A stretch of DNA of 64,000 nucleotides from DATFVA01 sp963764235 (GTDB lineage Bacteria > Bacteroidota > Ignavibacteria > Ignavibacteriales > Ignavibacteriaceae). The stretch spans positions 62,001-126,000 of the forward strand of contig CAVXRO010000007.1 in assembly GCA_963764235.1 (NCBI GenBank), given 5' to 3'. The position numbers and the translations under genes were made by a program. The notes under the pieces are model-generated. The model did no database searches, had not been told where the DNA came from, and was given only the letters and a program-made list of their open reading frames with translations. Positions 17,987-26,220 of this stretch are shown here, piece after piece. Position 1 is the stretch's first letter. Every line of letters begins with the position of its first letter.

Positions 17987-18922
17987 ATGCTTATACTTTA
18001 CCTTCTCACGTATTTCTCCATTCTGGTTTTCTTCGTTCTCATAGTAAGCAAGATATTGCATTATGCAAGGACCCCCCTTCACCTCAGATGGGATTTATAT
18101 CCGGTAGCTCACGAAGCTGATCGTAATAAGTACGGCGGCTCATACTATGAAGAGACTGAATGGTGGAATAAGAAAAATAAAAAAAGTCAATTTGCCGAGT
18201 TATTGGTGATGTTTGAGGAAATCGTTTTCTTAAAGGGAGTATATCATAATAACAAAAAACTCTGGTATTATTCTTTTCCGTTTCACCTTGGTTTGTATCT
18301 GACAATGGCAGCTTTCACACTTATGATACTTTCTGTTATTCTGGATCTCAGCGCCGCCGCAGATATGTACTGGAAAAGCAACACTGCTGAGGATATTCTC
18401 TTTTATGCTACCAATTTTGTCGGGTATACTGCAATGGTTCTGACATTTTTCGGCACCCTGGGATTATTACTACAAAGAGCTACAGATGAGAAGTTCAGGA
18501 TATATAATTCTCCTATGGATTTCATAAATCTTTTTTTCATTCTTCTATTGACCATCAGTATGGTATTGACGCTGAGTCCCTCAAATACATCCTTTATTTT
18601 ATATAAAATTTACCTTAAGAATTTATTTACATTTAATTTTACCGTAATTGCCAAACCATTTTTCCTCGTACACATTACCCTGGTTTCCATCTTTCTCATT
18701 TATTTTCCGGTTACAAGGATGATGCATCTGTTTGCTAAATATTTTACGTATCACGAGGTACGCTGGGACGATAATCCTAATTTTAAGGGGAGTAAACTTG
18801 AGACTAAGATAAAGCAGGCTCTTAATTTCGGTGTAAGTTGGTCGGCCCTTCATATTAAAACAGGAAAAACGTGGGGAGAAATAGCAACAAAACTTCCACC
18901 GGAGGTCAGGAATGTTAAGTAA
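17987..18922 (+). CDS. NarI-like membrane subunit (TmcC-like)
   Basis: A 311-residue protein with five or six membrane segments. It resembles the NarI-type di-haem b subunits paired with HdrD-like proteins in Tmc and DsrMK. Histidines in hydrophobic context that could bind haem occur in YYSFPFHLGLYLTM, FFLVHITLVSIFLI and VTRMMHLFAKYF. The loop between segments one and two is hydrophilic and charged. Its stop overlaps the start of the HdrD-like gene by 11 bp, so the two subunits are coupled. Compared with DsrM (30814) it has a different N terminus and interhelix loops. Confidence 0.82.
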   Translation: MLILYLLTYFSILVFFVLIVSKILHYARTPLHLRWDLYPVAHEADRNKYGGSYYEETEWWNKKNKKSQFAELLVMFEEIVFLKGVYHNNKKLWYYSFPFHLGLYLTMAAFTLMILSVILDLSAAADMYWKSNTAEDILFYATNFVGYTAMVLTFFGTLGLLLQRATDEKFRIYNSPMDFINLFFILLLTISMVLTLSPSNTSFILYKIYLKNLFTFNFTVIAKPFFLVHITLVSIFLIYFPVTRMMHLFAKYFTYHEVRWDDNPNFKGSKLETKIKQALNFGVSWSALHIKTGKTWGEIATKLPPEVRNVK

Positions 18923-20567
18923 ACCTACTGCTGCTAAATCATCATCAGCAACTGATCCAAAAGAAAGAAAAATGAAATCAATTAAAGATTTTACCATGAT
19001 GGATGGTCAGATAACCACCCTTGATCCCGCAAGTTATATGCGGCTTCCTTATCCTTATGAGGATTGGGTGGATGCTCCCATAAAAGAGTTGACAGATGAT
19101 CAGAAGAACAGGCTTGAGCATTCTCTCGATGGATTATCGGCTATTGCAATTTCGGTTCCTGCAAGTGAAGCTGAAAAAGAAGAAAGAGTGGCCAAGTTTT
19201 TATCCGGATTGAAAAAACTTTTTAATAAGGAGGATAACTGGACTTTCCTTCAACCCCTGCTTCTCTCTATGGAAAACTGCATGAAATGCCAGACATGCTC
19301 TGATGAATGTCCAATTTATATTTCCAGCGGCAGGGAGGAAATATACAGGCCGATTTTCAGGGGGGAAATCCTAAGAAGAATTATTAATAAATATCTCAAA
19401 TCCGGCGGGAAATTTTATAATAAATTCACTGGATCGGATTTTGAACTTAACTGGGATACCGTTGCCAGACTGGCCGAACTTGCCTATCGATGTACAATGT
19501 GCCGACGCTGTGCACAGGCATGTCCCATTGGGGTTGATAATGGGCTGATTACCAGAGAAATCAGAAAGCTTTTCAGTCAGGAACTTGAACTTGCACCGGA
19601 AGAACTTCACAATTCAGGTACAATGAAGCAGATGAAAACCGGCTCATCTACCGGAACAAATCCAACTGCAATGCTTGATATTATAGATTTTATTGAAGAA
19701 GATTTGAAAGATATTCATAATATTGACCTTAAAATACCAATTGATAAAGAGGGTGCCGATATTCTCTTAATTCATAACTTTGGCGAATATCTTTCCTGGC
19801 CTGAAAACATCATGGCTTTTGCTATTATATTTGAAAAAGCAGGTATTAATTGGACCTTATCTTCTGAAATGGGTGGGTATGATTCTGTAAATTATGGCTT
19901 ATTTTATGATGATGTCCAGCTTGCAAGGGTGGCGCTTGAGCATATCAGGATCGCGAAAAAGCTGGGAGTAAAAAAAATTGTTATGGGGGAATGCGGACAT
20001 GCTCATAAAGCTTTGATGCCAATTGCCGACAGGATACTTGTTGGAGATAATATTATACCAAGGGAAAGTGCTTTCCCGGTACTTGAAGAAATCGTATTCA
20101 GCGGAAAAATAAAATTCGACCCTAACAAAAATAATTTTCCTGTTACACTGCATGATCCCTGTAACACTGCGAGGTCGATGGGTATCGTAGAGCCGCAAAG
20201 GAAAATATTACGATATTTATGTCCTCAATTTGTTGAAATGGAGCCCCATGGAGTAAATAATTACTGCTGTGGAGGAGGCAGCGGCTTTGCTATTTTCCAG
20301 GGAAAGAACTTTCCTGACTGGAGGAATGCAATATCATTCAGAATGAAGTTTAAACAAGTGCTTGAGGCATTTCAGGAAAACATTGAACCTTCTACATACA
20401 AATATGTATGTGCACCCTGTTCTAACTGTAAAGGAGCCTTCCGGGATGGGTTAACTTACTATAATGCATTTGAAAAATGTGGTATAATATACGGAGGACT
20501 AGTTGAATTGATCGTAAATGCTATGGTAGATGTTGAAAAACCATTTATAGAATGGGAGCTGAAATAA
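18912..20567 (+). CDS. HdrD/TmcB-like iron-sulfur protein
   Basis: A 551-residue cytoplasmic Fe-S protein. The ATG at 18912 has GGAGG eight bases upstream. N-terminal cluster motifs are CMKCQTCSDECPIYISSGR (about residue 122) and CTMCRRCAQACPIGVD (about 195). C-terminal CCG-type modules are HDPCNTARS with CCGGGSG, and CAPCSNCKG. It is a paralogue of the protein at 11003 and of DsrK. With the NarI-like gene it forms a two-subunit quinone/thiol module like Tmc, but no TmcA-like cytochrome or TmcD is adjacent. Confidence 0.85.
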   Translation: MLSKPTAAKSSSATDPKERKMKSIKDFTMMDGQITTLDPASYMRLPYPYEDWVDAPIKELTDDQKNRLEHSLDGLSAIAISVPASEAEKEERVAKFLSGLKKLFNKEDNWTFLQPLLLSMENCMKCQTCSDECPIYISSGREEIYRPIFRGEILRRIINKYLKSGGKFYNKFTGSDFELNWDTVARLAELAYRCTMCRRCAQACPIGVDNGLITREIRKLFSQELELAPEELHNSGTMKQMKTGSSTGTNPTAMLDIIDFIEEDLKDIHNIDLKIPIDKEGADILLIHNFGEYLSWPENIMAFAIIFEKAGINWTLSSEMGGYDSVNYGLFYDDVQLARVALEHIRIAKKLGVKKIVMGECGHAHKALMPIADRILVGDNIIPRESAFPVLEEIVFSGKIKFDPNKNNFPVTLHDPCNTARSMGIVEPQRKILRYLCPQFVEMEPHGVNNYCCGGGSGFAIFQGKNFPDWRNAISFRMKFKQVLEAFQENIEPSTYKYVCAPCSNCKGAFRDGLTYYNAFEKCGIIYGGLVELIVNAMVDVEKPFIEWELK

Positions 20568-20606
20568 AGTAGATACTAAATCGCTGACAAATCTGAAGGT
20601 GCAAAA

Positions 20607-20999
20607 ATGGAAAACCGTAAAAAAATATTAATAATAGATGATGAAGAAGATATCTTATTATATCTTGCAACTTTTTTTAAGGTAAAGAATTTCGAAGTAA
20701 TAACGGCTTCTAATGGAAAAGAGGGAGTAAAGAAGGCATTTGCTGAACATCCCGATATAATTACTCTTGATATTTCAATGCCGGAAGAATCAGGGATAAA
20801 AGCCCTTCGGGAATTGCAGAGTAGCTCTTCAACAAAAAACACCCCTGTAATTATAATCACAGGGGTTGCTTCAGATTTTAAGAGGTTTATAACGGACCGT
20901 AAACAGGTACATATGCCTGAAGGCTATTTTGAAAAACCAATAGACAGAGACCTTCTATTTGAGAAGGTTAATGAACTTTTAAACCTTGCCGCTGTCTGA
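20607..20999 (+). CDS. Single-domain response regulator
   Basis: A 130-residue CheY-like receiver: LIIDDEEDI, acceptor Asp in IITLDISMPEESG, Lys in FEKPIDRD. It has no output domain. It follows the Tmc-like pair on the same strand and converges with the NifX-like gene; a short A/T palindrome (TGAAAAGC, then TTTTTCA) between them could be a weak shared terminator. This is the third receiver-only gene within 5 kb. Confidence 0.9.
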   Translation: MENRKKILIIDDEEDILLYLATFFKVKNFEVITASNGKEGVKKAFAEHPDIITLDISMPEESGIKALRELQSSSSTKNTPVIIITGVASDFKRFITDRKQVHMPEGYFEKPIDRDLLFEKVNELLNLAAV

Positions 21000-21013
21000 A
21001 AAGCTTTTTCATA

Positions 21014-21439
21014 TTAATCGTGCCTGCAGATTAAACCTGCATCGTCCTTTAATTCACCCTTCATAAATTTATCAAGTGCATCATCAATAAGTTCTACGTC
21101 AGAAAAAATGGGTGTGATGTTATTCTGCTTTAAATCTTCTACGACTCTCCAGCCACCACCGCTCGATATGAGGTAACTGCAGTCTTTCAGGCCGTTTATA
21201 AGATCTGCATGAGAATGTCCCCCTCCTTCACCATGATGCTGATGTTCATGATGCATCCTATGGTGAGTGAACATATTATCCCTTAATTCTTTATTAACAA
21301 TTTTTTCATCATTCAATTCAAAAATCATAAATGACCTGCATCTTCCAATATGACCGGTAACGCGCTTTCCATCATTAGTTGCTACAGCAATTTTACCGGA
21401 AAAATGTCCGGATTCTGCTGAATTTAATTCCTCTGACAT
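21014..21439 (-). CDS. NifX/NifB-type dinitrogenase cofactor-family protein with His-rich loop
   Basis: A 141-residue member of the dinitrogenase iron-molybdenum cofactor-binding family (NifX/NafY fold). FSGKIAVATNDGKRVTGHIG and LISSGGGWRVVEDLKQN are typical. The middle carries a dense histidine stretch (THHRMHHEHQHHGEGGGH) that should bind metal. Small proteins of this family are common in sulfate reducers without nitrogenase and are thought to handle Fe-S or metal clusters. It lies 23 bp downstream of the DUF134 gene on the same strand, a frequent pairing. Confidence 0.87.
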   Translation of the reverse strand: MSEELNSAESGHFSGKIAVATNDGKRVTGHIGRCRSFMIFELNDEKIVNKELRDNMFTHHRMHHEHQHHGEGGGHSHADLINGLKDCSYLISSGGGWRVVEDLKQNNITPIFSDVELIDDALDKFMKGELKDDAGLICRHD

Positions 21440-21462
21440 GATAATTCCTCTATTTTTAATTA

Positions 21463-21735
21463 CTAAATAATTTTAACCGCTTTTCCATTCAAAATTGCAT
21501 CCGCAAGCTTTTTGCGTGCGCTTCCCACAATCCTTCCGAAAGTAGCCCTTGACACATTCATTTCAACAGCGGCATTTTCCTGTGAATATGAAAGCAGATC
21601 AGCCAGTCTTAGAGACTCAAGTTCATCCTGTTCCAGAATCACTTCCTCCAGTTCAAACATCGGGATACCCCTGGGTTTGAAATAGAAGGAGGACGGATTA
21701 CAGCAAATTCTACGGTATTTTTTTGGCCGCGGCAT
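21463..21735 (-). CDS. DUF134 (UPF0251) DNA-binding protein
   Basis: A 90-residue DUF134 protein. It begins MPRPKKYRRIC, then FKPRGIPMFELEEVIL, and ends with a sigma-70 region-4-like helix-turn-helix (YSQENAAVEMNVSRATFGRI). These proteins are usually encoded next to NifX-family genes and are presumed transcription regulators. The start faces a 371-bp gene-free region shared with the transposase-derived gene before dsrA, so it could control either side. Confidence 0.87.
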   Translation of the reverse strand: MPRPKKYRRICCNPSSFYFKPRGIPMFELEEVILEQDELESLRLADLLSYSQENAAVEMNVSRATFGRIVGSARKKLADAILNGKAVKII

Positions 21736-22106
21736 ATATTACAGAGTTAATTAGAGATTCACTACTTTAACTGGGATCTGGATTTCATTATTTTTGCTTT
21801 ATCTCCCAATTCATTATGAGCATATGCTCAAAACTAAACAATAATAAAGTTAAAAGCAAAATTGACCCGGCCGGGGCTTGGATTAATAATACTTGCTTCT
21901 ACAAATAATTATCATCCCTAATAATATTTATTAGCATTATAGAGAAAATTCCGAATAAATATGTTCAATATTTCTACACTCTAACTGATGAGAAATGCGA
22001 TTCTACTTGTTTTGTACACAAAATGTTGTTGGCACAAAGATTGGCAATTGAGTCTGGAAGATAAATATTCATCCCAAAAAACCAGCTGCCGACGTAACGT
22101 ATATGG
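21736..22106 (+). other. 371-bp divergent intergenic region
   Basis: An AT-rich stretch between the DUF134 gene (leftward) and the transposase-derived gene (rightward), so it should hold two divergent promoters. A 14-bp near-palindrome, TTTTGT-AC-ACAAAA, lies at 22010-22023. A TTGGCAC element at 22029-22035 resembles half of a sigma-54 promoter but the second half is one base off. I see no gene, RNA or transposon end repeats. Confidence 0.4.
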
Positions 22107-23342
22107 GTGATACCAAAGAAAGAATTTGCAGACTGGCTGGTTAGTGCGGATTGTTCAAAATTCATTACCGGGAAATTATTAGAAAAGGAAGGAATTTTGT
22201 ACACGCAGGCAATCTCTCCACAGGAATTTCAGGGAAAAATCACAACAGAGAAGGCAGAAAATTGTCCTTTCTGTAACAGCAGCAGGATTATCAAACATGG
22301 GAAAACTTCCGCTGATATCCAGAGATACAGATGCAGATATTGCCATAAAACGTGGGTTGAAAATAAAGCTTCCAAACCCATTCCAAATTACGGGGCACTT
22401 ACTGAGGCATATTTTAGCGGATATTCTTACCGCGATCTTTGCTCACTTTACCATAGTTCTCCAATAAGGATTAACCAAAAGATAAGAGAATATCTTGAGG
22501 AATGTCCTTCCTGGGAGGAATATCTGGATGCGGCTGCGAACAAGCATGAGGCCAGGCTTATTCACCTTGTCGGCAAAAAATTTAAATGCAGCACCAGCAG
22601 CAATAAGGAACACTGCTTATACCTTGCACTGGCAATTGATGCTTTATCGACAGTAGTACTTGGATTTGAGGTAGGAAGAGGGGAATCCAAAGAAATATGG
22701 ATAAGGCTTCTGGATCGGATGAATTGCAGGGGATTCGTTTGTCCCACATTTATGTCGTACGGTCTGAAATCCATAGAAGACGCTCTAAAAGTTGTTTTTC
22801 CCTATGCCTCAACATATAATCATTATACACGTGCCTGTTATGATAAGCATTTGAAAAGTGAGCTGTACTATGCCCCAGATTTAAAAAATTTAATCCTCGA
22901 GGCAATTACTGCCTACAAAACCAACCAGGCATGCCAGCTTAAAGATTACCTTGTAATCTTTAAGGACAAAAGTATGAAGGAAATTGTCCTTAATTCCAAG
23001 GGTTATTTCATTGACAGACTCCAGGAGCGGATTAATGAAAAACCAACCATACGTTTTGAAGGATTATTAAGAGCATTTCAAAAGAGATTTGAAAAGTTTC
23101 ATATGATAAAGTACGATCCCCTTCCAATAATTAATGGATGGATAGCCTGGTGGATGCTTGTTCCTATGCCTATAGGTTTCAGCCGGCTTTCTCTTTATCT
23201 TCAGAAACCCTGTAAAACATACTTTACCAACTTCAATTGCGGTACCTTGCCACTGCCTATGGATCTACCCAAAAATAGTCCTGAAATGCGAACCTTTATT
23301 GTAGAACTCGCAGTCAGATCTCTCCATATTCCTGTAAAATAA
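22107..23342 (+). CDS. Transposase-derived zinc-ribbon protein, catalytic residues apparently lost
   Basis: A 411-residue intact gene just before dsrA. Residues about 53-80 form a zinc ribbon (CPFCNSSRIIKHGKTS, then YRCRYCHKTW) like that of IS1249/IS256-group and InsA-type transposases, followed by a helix-turn-helix-like part (FSGYSYRDLCSLYHSSPIRI). The transposase core is recognisable (LALAIDALSTVVLGFEVGRG, IEDALKVVFPYAS), but where active enzymes have DG-Y-F I read LVGKKFK. Where they have SDGLKG I read SYGLKS, and the usual TTN-RLE region reads LPIINGWIAWW. All three acidic positions seem absent. I see no flanking inverted repeats. I infer a domesticated DNA-binding protein, possibly a dsr regulator. 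Confidence 0.75.
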   Translation: MIPKKEFADWLVSADCSKFITGKLLEKEGILYTQAISPQEFQGKITTEKAENCPFCNSSRIIKHGKTSADIQRYRCRYCHKTWVENKASKPIPNYGALTEAYFSGYSYRDLCSLYHSSPIRINQKIREYLEECPSWEEYLDAAANKHEARLIHLVGKKFKCSTSSNKEHCLYLALAIDALSTVVLGFEVGRGESKEIWIRLLDRMNCRGFVCPTFMSYGLKSIEDALKVVFPYASTYNHYTRACYDKHLKSELYYAPDLKNLILEAITAYKTNQACQLKDYLVIFKDKSMKEIVLNSKGYFIDRLQERINEKPTIRFEGLLRAFQKRFEKFHMIKYDPLPIINGWIAWWMLVPMPIGFSRLSLYLQKPCKTYFTNFNCGTLPLPMDLPKNSPEMRTFIVELAVRSLHIPVK

Positions 23343-23560
23343 GGTCGTATTTGAACCTCACTTGCGGGTTCAACGAATACAACACATAGATTACAAAACC
23401 CAATTTCATATTGTAATTACACCACTGCTTCAATAAGTTTTATTCAGAATTTTTGGGTTAAGATTTCCTGGGAGGAGTCAGGAAATATTTTAATACCTTA
23501 TAAAAACTTTGTTCTGCATACAAACAGGAAACTGTAAAAATAAAAATAACAGGAGATAAA
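23343..23560 (+). promoter_or_regulatory. Leader of dsrA with two hairpins
   Basis: This 218-bp gap has two clear inverted repeats. The first, right after the upstream stop, pairs TTGAACC (23351-23357) with GGTTCAA (23367-23373), extended by GTAT/ATAC across a three-base bulge. The second pairs ATTTCCTG (23463-23470) with CAGGAAAT (23479-23486) and presents GGAGGAGT in its loop. The dsrA ribosome site is AGGAG at 23551-23555. The first hairpin lacks a T-run, so it is not a standard terminator. The dsr promoter probably lies between the two. Confidence 0.5.
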
Positions 23561-24796
23561 ATGGCTGAGAAAAAACGGAAGACACCAAAGCTAGATGAAC
23601 TTGAAAAAGGTGCCTGGCCAAGTTTCGTTAAAGAAATTAAATCAGCAGCCGAGAACAACCCGATGGCTAATGATCTTCTGGGACAGCTGGAACGTTCTTA
23701 CGAAGAAAGGGTAGGTCATTGGAAGCACGGTGGAATAGTTGGAGTTCTCGGCTACGGAGGCGGCGTAATCGGCAGATATTCAGATCTGCCTGAAGATTTC
23801 CCTAATGTCTCTCACTTTCATACACTGCGTATAAATCAGCCTGCCGGCTGGTTTTATACCTCGGATGTATTGAGAAAGTTATGCGACATCTGGGAAAAGC
23901 ATGGTTCAGGGTTAACAAATATGCACGGTTCAACCGGAGATATTGTTTTCCTGGGAACAAAGACGTCGGAACTGGAACCTGTATTCCAGGAATTAACCGA
24001 ACTCGGCTTCGACCTTGGCGGATCCGGTTCAGATGTTAGAACGCCAAGCTGCTGCTGTGGTAAAGCGCGATGTGAGTGGGCATGCTATGATACAATGGCC
24101 CTTACATATTTTCTTACCATGCACTACCAGGATGAACTGCATAGGCCGGCTTTCCCTTATAAATGGAAATTTAAGATGTCCGGCTGCCCGAATGATTGTG
24201 TCGCTGCTGTTGCAAGAGCGGATATGTCAATTATCGGAACCTGGAAAGATGATATCCAGATGGATAAAAATGAGGTTACGAAATATGCTGAATCAGGAAT
24301 GGACATTCAAAAGGAAATCGTTAATAACTGTCCTTCTAAATGTATGGATTGGGATGGAAAGGAACTCACCATAGATAACCGGTCTTGTGTAAAATGTATG
24401 CACTGCATAAATACAATGCCTAAGGCCCTGACTCCGGGTAAGGAACGTGGTGCCTGTATATTAATCGGTTCAAAGGCCCCGATAGTTGAGGGTGCATTGC
24501 TTTCTTCTGTTCTGGTACCATTCATTAAGCTTGAACCACCGTATACCGAATTAATTGACCTGGTAGATAAAATTCACGAATTATGGTCAGATGAAGGTAA
24601 GAATCGTGAGAGAGTAGGTGAATTCATTCAAAGAGTAGGAATGGGCAATTTCCTCGAGGCAATCGACGTTGAGCCTATTCCCGAAATGGTTGCTCATCCC
24701 AGGGAGAATCCCTATGTATTTTACGAAGAATACTTCGAGGAAGACTCCGAAGAAGGAGCTGATGAAGAAACCGCTGAGATGGCTGAAGAAACATGA
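23561..24796 (+). CDS. dsrA: Dissimilatory sulfite reductase alpha subunit
   Basis: A 411-residue DsrA. With DsrB it forms the cytoplasmic heterotetramer that reduces sulfite, delivering sulfur to DsrC. The sirohaem-4Fe4S ligands are in SCCCGKARCEW (about residues 164-174) and GCPNDC (about 208-213). The inserted ferredoxin domain has CPSKC and CVKCMHCINTMP (about residues 256-290). HFHTLRINQPAGWFYT and GLTNMHGSTGDIVF are strongly conserved DsrA stretches. The C terminus is unusually acidic (EDSEEGADEETAEMAEE). The gene starts the dsr operon and is followed by dsrB after 56 bp. The presence of dsrD, sat, apr and qmo argues for the reductive direction. Confidence 0.98.
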   Translation: MAEKKRKTPKLDELEKGAWPSFVKEIKSAAENNPMANDLLGQLERSYEERVGHWKHGGIVGVLGYGGGVIGRYSDLPEDFPNVSHFHTLRINQPAGWFYTSDVLRKLCDIWEKHGSGLTNMHGSTGDIVFLGTKTSELEPVFQELTELGFDLGGSGSDVRTPSCCCGKARCEWACYDTMALTYFLTMHYQDELHRPAFPYKWKFKMSGCPNDCVAAVARADMSIIGTWKDDIQMDKNEVTKYAESGMDIQKEIVNNCPSKCMDWDGKELTIDNRSCVKCMHCINTMPKALTPGKERGACILIGSKAPIVEGALLSSVLVPFIKLEPPYTELIDLVDKIHELWSDEGKNRERVGEFIQRVGMGNFLEAIDVEPIPEMVAHPRENPYVFYEEYFEEDSEEGADEETAEMAEET

Positions 24797-24852
24797 TTTT
24801 GTCAATCAGTTAATTTTTAATATCTGAAATATTTTTTAAAGGAAGAAAAAAA

Positions 24853-25935
24853 ATGGCTGAAGAGAAAAAGAAAAGACTAACCGATATCGGTCCACCGCAT
24901 TATGAAAAGTTTTTGCCCCCGGTCATTAAAGAAAATTACGGTAAATGGAAATATCATGAAATAATGAAGCCGGGCGTCATGGTTCATGTTTCTGAGACAG
25001 GAGCAAAACTATATACAGTTCGAGCCGCTTCTCCAAGGCTTTTAGGAATCGAAAAAATCAGGAAATATGCTGACCTGGCAGATAAATACTGCGGAGGTTA
25101 CCTGAGATTTACAAGCCGGCACAACGTTGAATTCCTGTTGACGGATGAATCAAAGATTGATCCGCTGATTGAAGAGCTGAGAGCGCTTGGTCATCCTGTC
25201 GGCGGTATGGGAAATTCAATTTCCAGCATTGTTCATACCCAGGGCTGGGTACACTGCCATTCTGCGGCAACGGATGCATCAGGTATCGTAAAATCGGTGA
25301 TGGATGATCTTATTGAGTATTTCACCGAAATGAAATTACCGGCAAAGCTCAGAATCGCGCTTGCTTGCTGCCTGAATATGTGCGGTGCGGTACACTGTTC
25401 TGACATAGCAATTCTCGGAATTCACAGAAGACCTCCAAAGGTTAACCGTGACAACTTGAATGCTATGTGTGAAATACCATCAGTTGTTTCGGCCTGTCCT
25501 ACTGCAGCGATAAAGCCTACAACATTTGACGGTAAATCAACAGTTGAGGTAATAGAGGAAAGATGTATGTTCTGTGCAAACTGCTATACAGTTTGTCCCG
25601 CTATGCCTCTAAATGATCCTTTGAATGACGGTGTTTCAATATGGGTTGGCGGAAAAGTTTCCAACGCCAGAAGTGAACCGATGTTCTCAAAACTGGCAAT
25701 ACCATTCCTGCCCAACAATCCGCCTCGCTGGCCGGAAGTAGTTGATGCTGTTAGAAATCTTGTAGAAGTCTGGGCTAATAATGCACAGCCTCATGAGAGA
25801 ATGGGCGAATGGATTAACCGTATCGGCTGGCCGAAGTTCTTCAGGCTGACGGGAATTCCGTTTGAGAAAGTTCATATTGATGATTTCAAACATGCCGGCT
25901 TAACATTTAAACGATCAGCTCATCTTACTTACTAG
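24853..25935 (+). CDS. dsrB: Dissimilatory sulfite reductase beta subunit
   Basis: A 360-residue DsrB. Marks are GPPHYEKFLPPVIKENYG at the N terminus, HTQGWVHCHSAATDASG (about residues 128-146), the cluster-binding CCLNMCGAVHC (about residues 174-184) and the ferredoxin motif CMFCANCYTVCPAMP. It completes the DsrAB enzyme, whose functional sirohaem sits at the interface with DsrA. AAAGGAAG precedes the ATG. dsrD follows after 12 bp with a strong GGAGG ribosome site. Confidence 0.98.
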   Translation: MAEEKKKRLTDIGPPHYEKFLPPVIKENYGKWKYHEIMKPGVMVHVSETGAKLYTVRAASPRLLGIEKIRKYADLADKYCGGYLRFTSRHNVEFLLTDESKIDPLIEELRALGHPVGGMGNSISSIVHTQGWVHCHSAATDASGIVKSVMDDLIEYFTEMKLPAKLRIALACCLNMCGAVHCSDIAILGIHRRPPKVNRDNLNAMCEIPSVVSACPTAAIKPTTFDGKSTVEVIEERCMFCANCYTVCPAMPLNDPLNDGVSIWVGGKVSNARSEPMFSKLAIPFLPNNPPRWPEVVDAVRNLVEVWANNAQPHERMGEWINRIGWPKFFRLTGIPFEKVHIDDFKHAGLTFKRSAHLTY

Positions 25936-25947
25936 GAGGAGGTTTAT

Positions 25948-26196
25948 ATGGCTGAGCAGGTTAAAGTTGAAGAAGTCTCTGATGCAATGTTCCGGTTGAT
26001 TAAAGACAGCATGGGACAAAAAAAATGGAAGGCTACAGATCTTACCAAAGCTGTGCTTGAATTGTACGGCGAAAGATGTGATAAAACGTTAGCTAAATCT
26101 GCGATCAGGGACCTGATAGAAAGCGGAAAGTGTGTATACACTTACTTTGGCGGGAGCTTCATTGAGATTCCGCATAAAGAAGGCGCTGAGAATTAG
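25948..26196 (+). CDS. dsrD: DsrD, small winged-helix activator of DsrAB
   Basis: An 82-residue protein directly after dsrB. It has the DsrD winged-helix sequence (DSMGQKKWKATDLTKAVLEL, then KSAIRDLIESGKCVYTYFGG). DsrD has been reported to stimulate sulfite reduction by DsrAB and is found mainly in organisms reducing sulfite, so it supports the reductive direction. AGGAGG at spacing seven precedes ATG 25948, the strongest ribosome site seen nearby, which suggests high expression. Confidence 0.95.
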   Translation: MAEQVKVEEVSDAMFRLIKDSMGQKKWKATDLTKAVLELYGERCDKTLAKSAIRDLIESGKCVYTYFGGSFIEIPHKEGAEN

Positions 26197-26220
26197 ATTA
26201 ACATTTTCGCCGGGAATATT

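Noticed and set aside
22010..22023. TTTTGT-AC-ACAAAA palindrome as a named operator
   Set aside because: Short and A/T-rich; I could not link it to a known regulator, so it is mentioned only in the intergenic entry.
22029..22046. TTGGCAC...TTGGC resembling a sigma-54 promoter
   Set aside because: The GG and GC elements are one base too far apart for a normal -24/-12 promoter and the fit is otherwise weak.
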